From Clostridium tagluense (GTDB lineage: Bacteria; Bacillota; Clostridia; Clostridiales; Clostridiaceae): 32,966 nucleotides of DNA. The position numbers and the translations under genes were made by a program. Position 1 is the first letter of the stretch, and each line of letters begins with the position of its first letter. The stretch is from positions 1 to 32,966 of the forward strand of contig NZ_BHYK01000042.1 of NCBI RefSeq assembly GCF_003865095.1, read 5' to 3'. The notes under the pieces were generated by a model that worked only from the letters and a program-made list of their open reading frames with translations, ran no database searches and was not told the DNA's origin. Shown in pieces: positions 31,739 to 32,966 of the stretch.

Positions 31739-32033
31739 TATTAATTTAAAATTAATATATATTTTATAATGAGTTTTAATTTGCCTAATTATATTTAGGT
31801 TTTATTGTTATGCTCTTTATGGAATAAGGCATTTAGAAGGTAACTTACTTTACTGGAATTCAACATTATAATTTATAAGATATTTCAAAAAAATATTTTG
31901 AAATATTAAGCCAGAGTTTTTTGAAAATTTTGGTGCAAGATATATCAGAATAATTAGATGGATTTATTAACGCCATGAATTTTTTGCTTATATCTGATTT
32001 TAATAAATTATAGTAGTAATAGAGTATTTCAGA

Positions 32034-32069
32034 CTGTAAGAAGAGATGATCTTCTTATGGTTTTTTTTA
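32034..32069 (+). terminator. Terminator ending the orphan transcript
   Basis: The stem CTGTAAGAAGA/TCTTCTTATGG (three outer pairs closed with wobbles) has a 5-nt loop and is followed by eight T. Confidence 0.88.
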
Positions 32070-32122
32070 TTTTCATATTACAATATTTGTGCGGAAAGCC
32101 CACTCCTTAAGGTGTGGGATGG

Positions 32123-32172
32123 ATAGCATAGCTTGTGTATAATATATTTGTAAAATACATAAACTATGCTAT
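32123..32172 (+). repeat. Subterminal hairpin of the IS element
   Basis: ATAGCATAG (32123-32131) pairs perfectly with CTATGCTAT (32164-32172). After one unpaired base on each side, TTGTGTAT pairs with ATACATAA. It lies 9 nt before the tnpA ATG. Confidence 0.7.
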
Positions 32173-32181
32173 TATAAATTC

Positions 32182-32331
32182 ATGAAAAATAAATATAGAA
32201 CAACTAAAACAACTGTATTTTTGATTAATTATAATTTTATATTTTGTCCAAGATATAAAAGAAAAAAATTAATACCTAATGTTGAAGAGAGATTTAAACA
32301 TATGGTGATATGTGTATGTGAAGAGAGGTGA
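32182..32331 (+). pseudogene. tnpA: Truncated tnpA (IS200-type HUH transposase)
   Basis: A 49-residue frame reading MKNKYRTTKTTVFLINYNFI, FCPRYKRKKLI and VEERFKHMVICVCEER before TGA. This is the N-terminus of a Y1/HUH transposase, usually about 135 residues. The HxH metal motif and the catalytic tyrosine are missing, and tnpB starts 5 bp later. An internal deletion has therefore removed most of tnpA, and the element cannot supply its own transposase. Confidence 0.78.
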
Positions 32332-32336
32332 ATATT

Positions 32337-32966
32337 GTGTCAAGTTATATATTGACATTAAAATTAGATACAGAAATATATCAAGAAGATATATTAGATA
32401 AAAGATTAGAAATAGGTAGAAATATTTATAATAGTTGTCTAGGCGAATTATATAAAAGATATAACTATATGAAAGAATCTAAAGAGTATAGAAAAGTAAT
32501 TAAAATGAAAAAAGGCAAAGAACGTAATAAGGAATTTAACAAATTAAATAAAAATAATGGTTTGACAGAATATTCACTTCATAAATACGTTAAGCTTATA
32601 CAGAAACATTTTAAAGATAATATAGATAGCTTCACTACACAAAAAATAGCGACAAGATGTTTTAATGCTTTTGGTCAATTAATGCTTCATAAATGTAATA
32701 AAGTTTATTTCAAAAAATATGGTGAAATGAATAGTGTTGAGGGTAAATCAAATAAAACTGGACTTAGATTTGTAGATAATAAATTAATATGGAATGGACT
32801 TGCGATAGATATAATTATAAATAAAAACGATGAATATGCACATATATCATTATTAAATAAAATTAAATATTGTAGAGTAGTTAGAAAGTTCATTCGAGGC
32901 AAATATAAATATTTTATTCAACTAATTTTAGAAGGAATTCCACCTGAAAAATATAATAAAGAAACT
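32337..32966 (+). CDS. tnpB: TnpB (IS605 OrfB family RNA-guided nuclease), N-terminal 210 residues
   Basis: An open frame from a GTG (AGAGAGGTG 7 nt upstream) to the window edge with no stop, 210 codons. It starts MSSYILTLKLDTEIYQEDIL, then RLEIGRNIYNSCLGELYKRY, the N-terminal pattern of OrfB/TnpB proteins. A lysine-rich helical segment and KIATRCFNAFGQLMLHK follow, then the beta-strand region WNGLAIDIIINKNDEYAHIS. The RuvC acidic residues and the zinc finger lie beyond the window. TnpB proteins are RNA-guided nucleases, whose guide RNA overlaps the element's right end, also outside the window. Confidence 0.85.
   Translation, partial: MSSYILTLKLDTEIYQEDILDKRLEIGRNIYNSCLGELYKRYNYMKESKEYRKVIKMKKGKERNKEFNKLNKNNGLTEYSLHKYVKLIQKHFKDNIDSFTTQKIATRCFNAFGQLMLHKCNKVYFKKYGEMNSVEGKSNKTGLRFVDNKLIWNGLAIDIIINKNDEYAHISLLNKIKYCRVVRKFIRGKYKYFIQLILEGIPPEKYNKET

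Larger units (their letters stand above)
31693..32069 (+). ncRNA. Candidate attenuator or regulatory RNA without a downstream gene
   Basis: About 375 nt from a consensus promoter to a strong terminator, containing only a six-codon ORF. AAGTAAGTTA at 31709-31718, overlapping the leader's ribosome-binding region and start codon, is perfectly complementary to TAACTTACTT at 31841-31850. A further hairpin (ATATTTCAAAA with TTTTGAAATAT) lies at about 31880-31906. Such a plan is known for ribosome-mediated attenuation before antibiotic-resistance genes. Here the next sequence is an IS200/IS605 element, so the controlled gene is missing or the RNA acts by itself. Confidence 0.5.
32091..32966 (+). mobile_element. 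IS200/IS605-family element, truncated by the window edge
   Basis: It contains subterminal hairpins, a tnpA fragment and a tnpB open to the end of the window. Hairpin 1 is at 32099-32118 (CCCACTCC around TTAA to GGTGTGGG); hairpin 2 is at 32123-32172 (ATAGCATAG with CTATGCTAT, extended by a second 8-bp stem). Such imperfect palindromes are recognised by the HUH transposase in this family. The exact left end cannot be fixed and the right end is outside. Confidence 0.75.

Noticed and set aside
1-32966. CRISPR array, tRNA or rRNA genes
   Set aside because: No regularly spaced repeats and no tRNA or rRNA sequence were seen on reading the window; only spacer-like rRNA boxes near 30.7 kb.

Overview
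The window looks like chromosomal DNA from a low-GC, spore-former-type Firmicute, most likely Clostridium sensu stricto. It is strongly AT-rich, has strong purine-rich ribosome binding sites with frequent TTG/GTG starts, and many U-tract terminators. The gene content fits an anaerobe: a multi-cluster Fe-S flavoprotein, a GlnL-type response regulator, a chemoreceptor behind a sigma-D-like promoter, and a branched-chain amino acid carrier. No rRNA, tRNA or CRISPR array was found. All family names come from motif reading, not from a search.

Layout. 0.1-1.3 kb: a MarR repressor and a flavodoxin-fold NAD(P)H oxidoreductase on the minus strand. A perfect 18-bp operator lies inside the marR promoter, and a degenerate copy lies before the oxidoreductase. 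1.4-3.7 kb: two tandem paralogues resembling the C-terminal part of archaeal-type ornithine cyclodeaminase (TIGR00300/COG1915). 4.0-4.9 kb: two small uncharacterised genes. 5.0-10.5 kb: an amino-acid-response module with a methyl-accepting chemotaxis protein, a GlnL/GlnK-type two-component pair, and a divergent glutamate/dicarboxylate symporter with a direct-repeat candidate operator between them. 10.6 kb: a decayed MarR fragment. 11.2-13.0 kb: ftsH. 13.3 kb: a TetR regulator.

14.2-18.1 kb is an operon-like run of LytTR response regulator, AgrC/GHKL-type kinase, ABC ATPase and ABC permease. 18.5-21.3 kb holds two cell-wall enzymes, an L,D-transpeptidase and a D,D-carboxypeptidase. 21.4-23.5 kb encodes a NatAB-like ABC exporter. 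23.7-26.4 kb is a very large Fe-S/flavin oxidoreductase with a GltD-like core, convergent with the exporter across a strong bidirectional terminator.

26.4-33.0 kb is accessory and partly decayed. It has a methyltransferase with an apparent internal in-frame deletion, a BrnQ gene whose ribosome binding site points to a non-ATG start directly after an ATG-TAA pair, a GNAT acetyltransferase, an alpha/beta hydrolase, a free-standing FakA-like small domain, a nitroreductase remnant, and a dispersed intergenic repeat in three diverged copies. It ends with a promoter, a six-codon leader ORF and a terminator with no gene behind them, followed by an IS200/IS605 element with truncated tnpA and a tnpB that runs off the window.

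The points most worth following up are the orphan leader-peptide/attenuator unit at 31.66-32.07 kb, the operator-in-promoter and apparently leaderless marR, the paired short ornithine-cyclodeaminase-like proteins, and the odd brnQ start.
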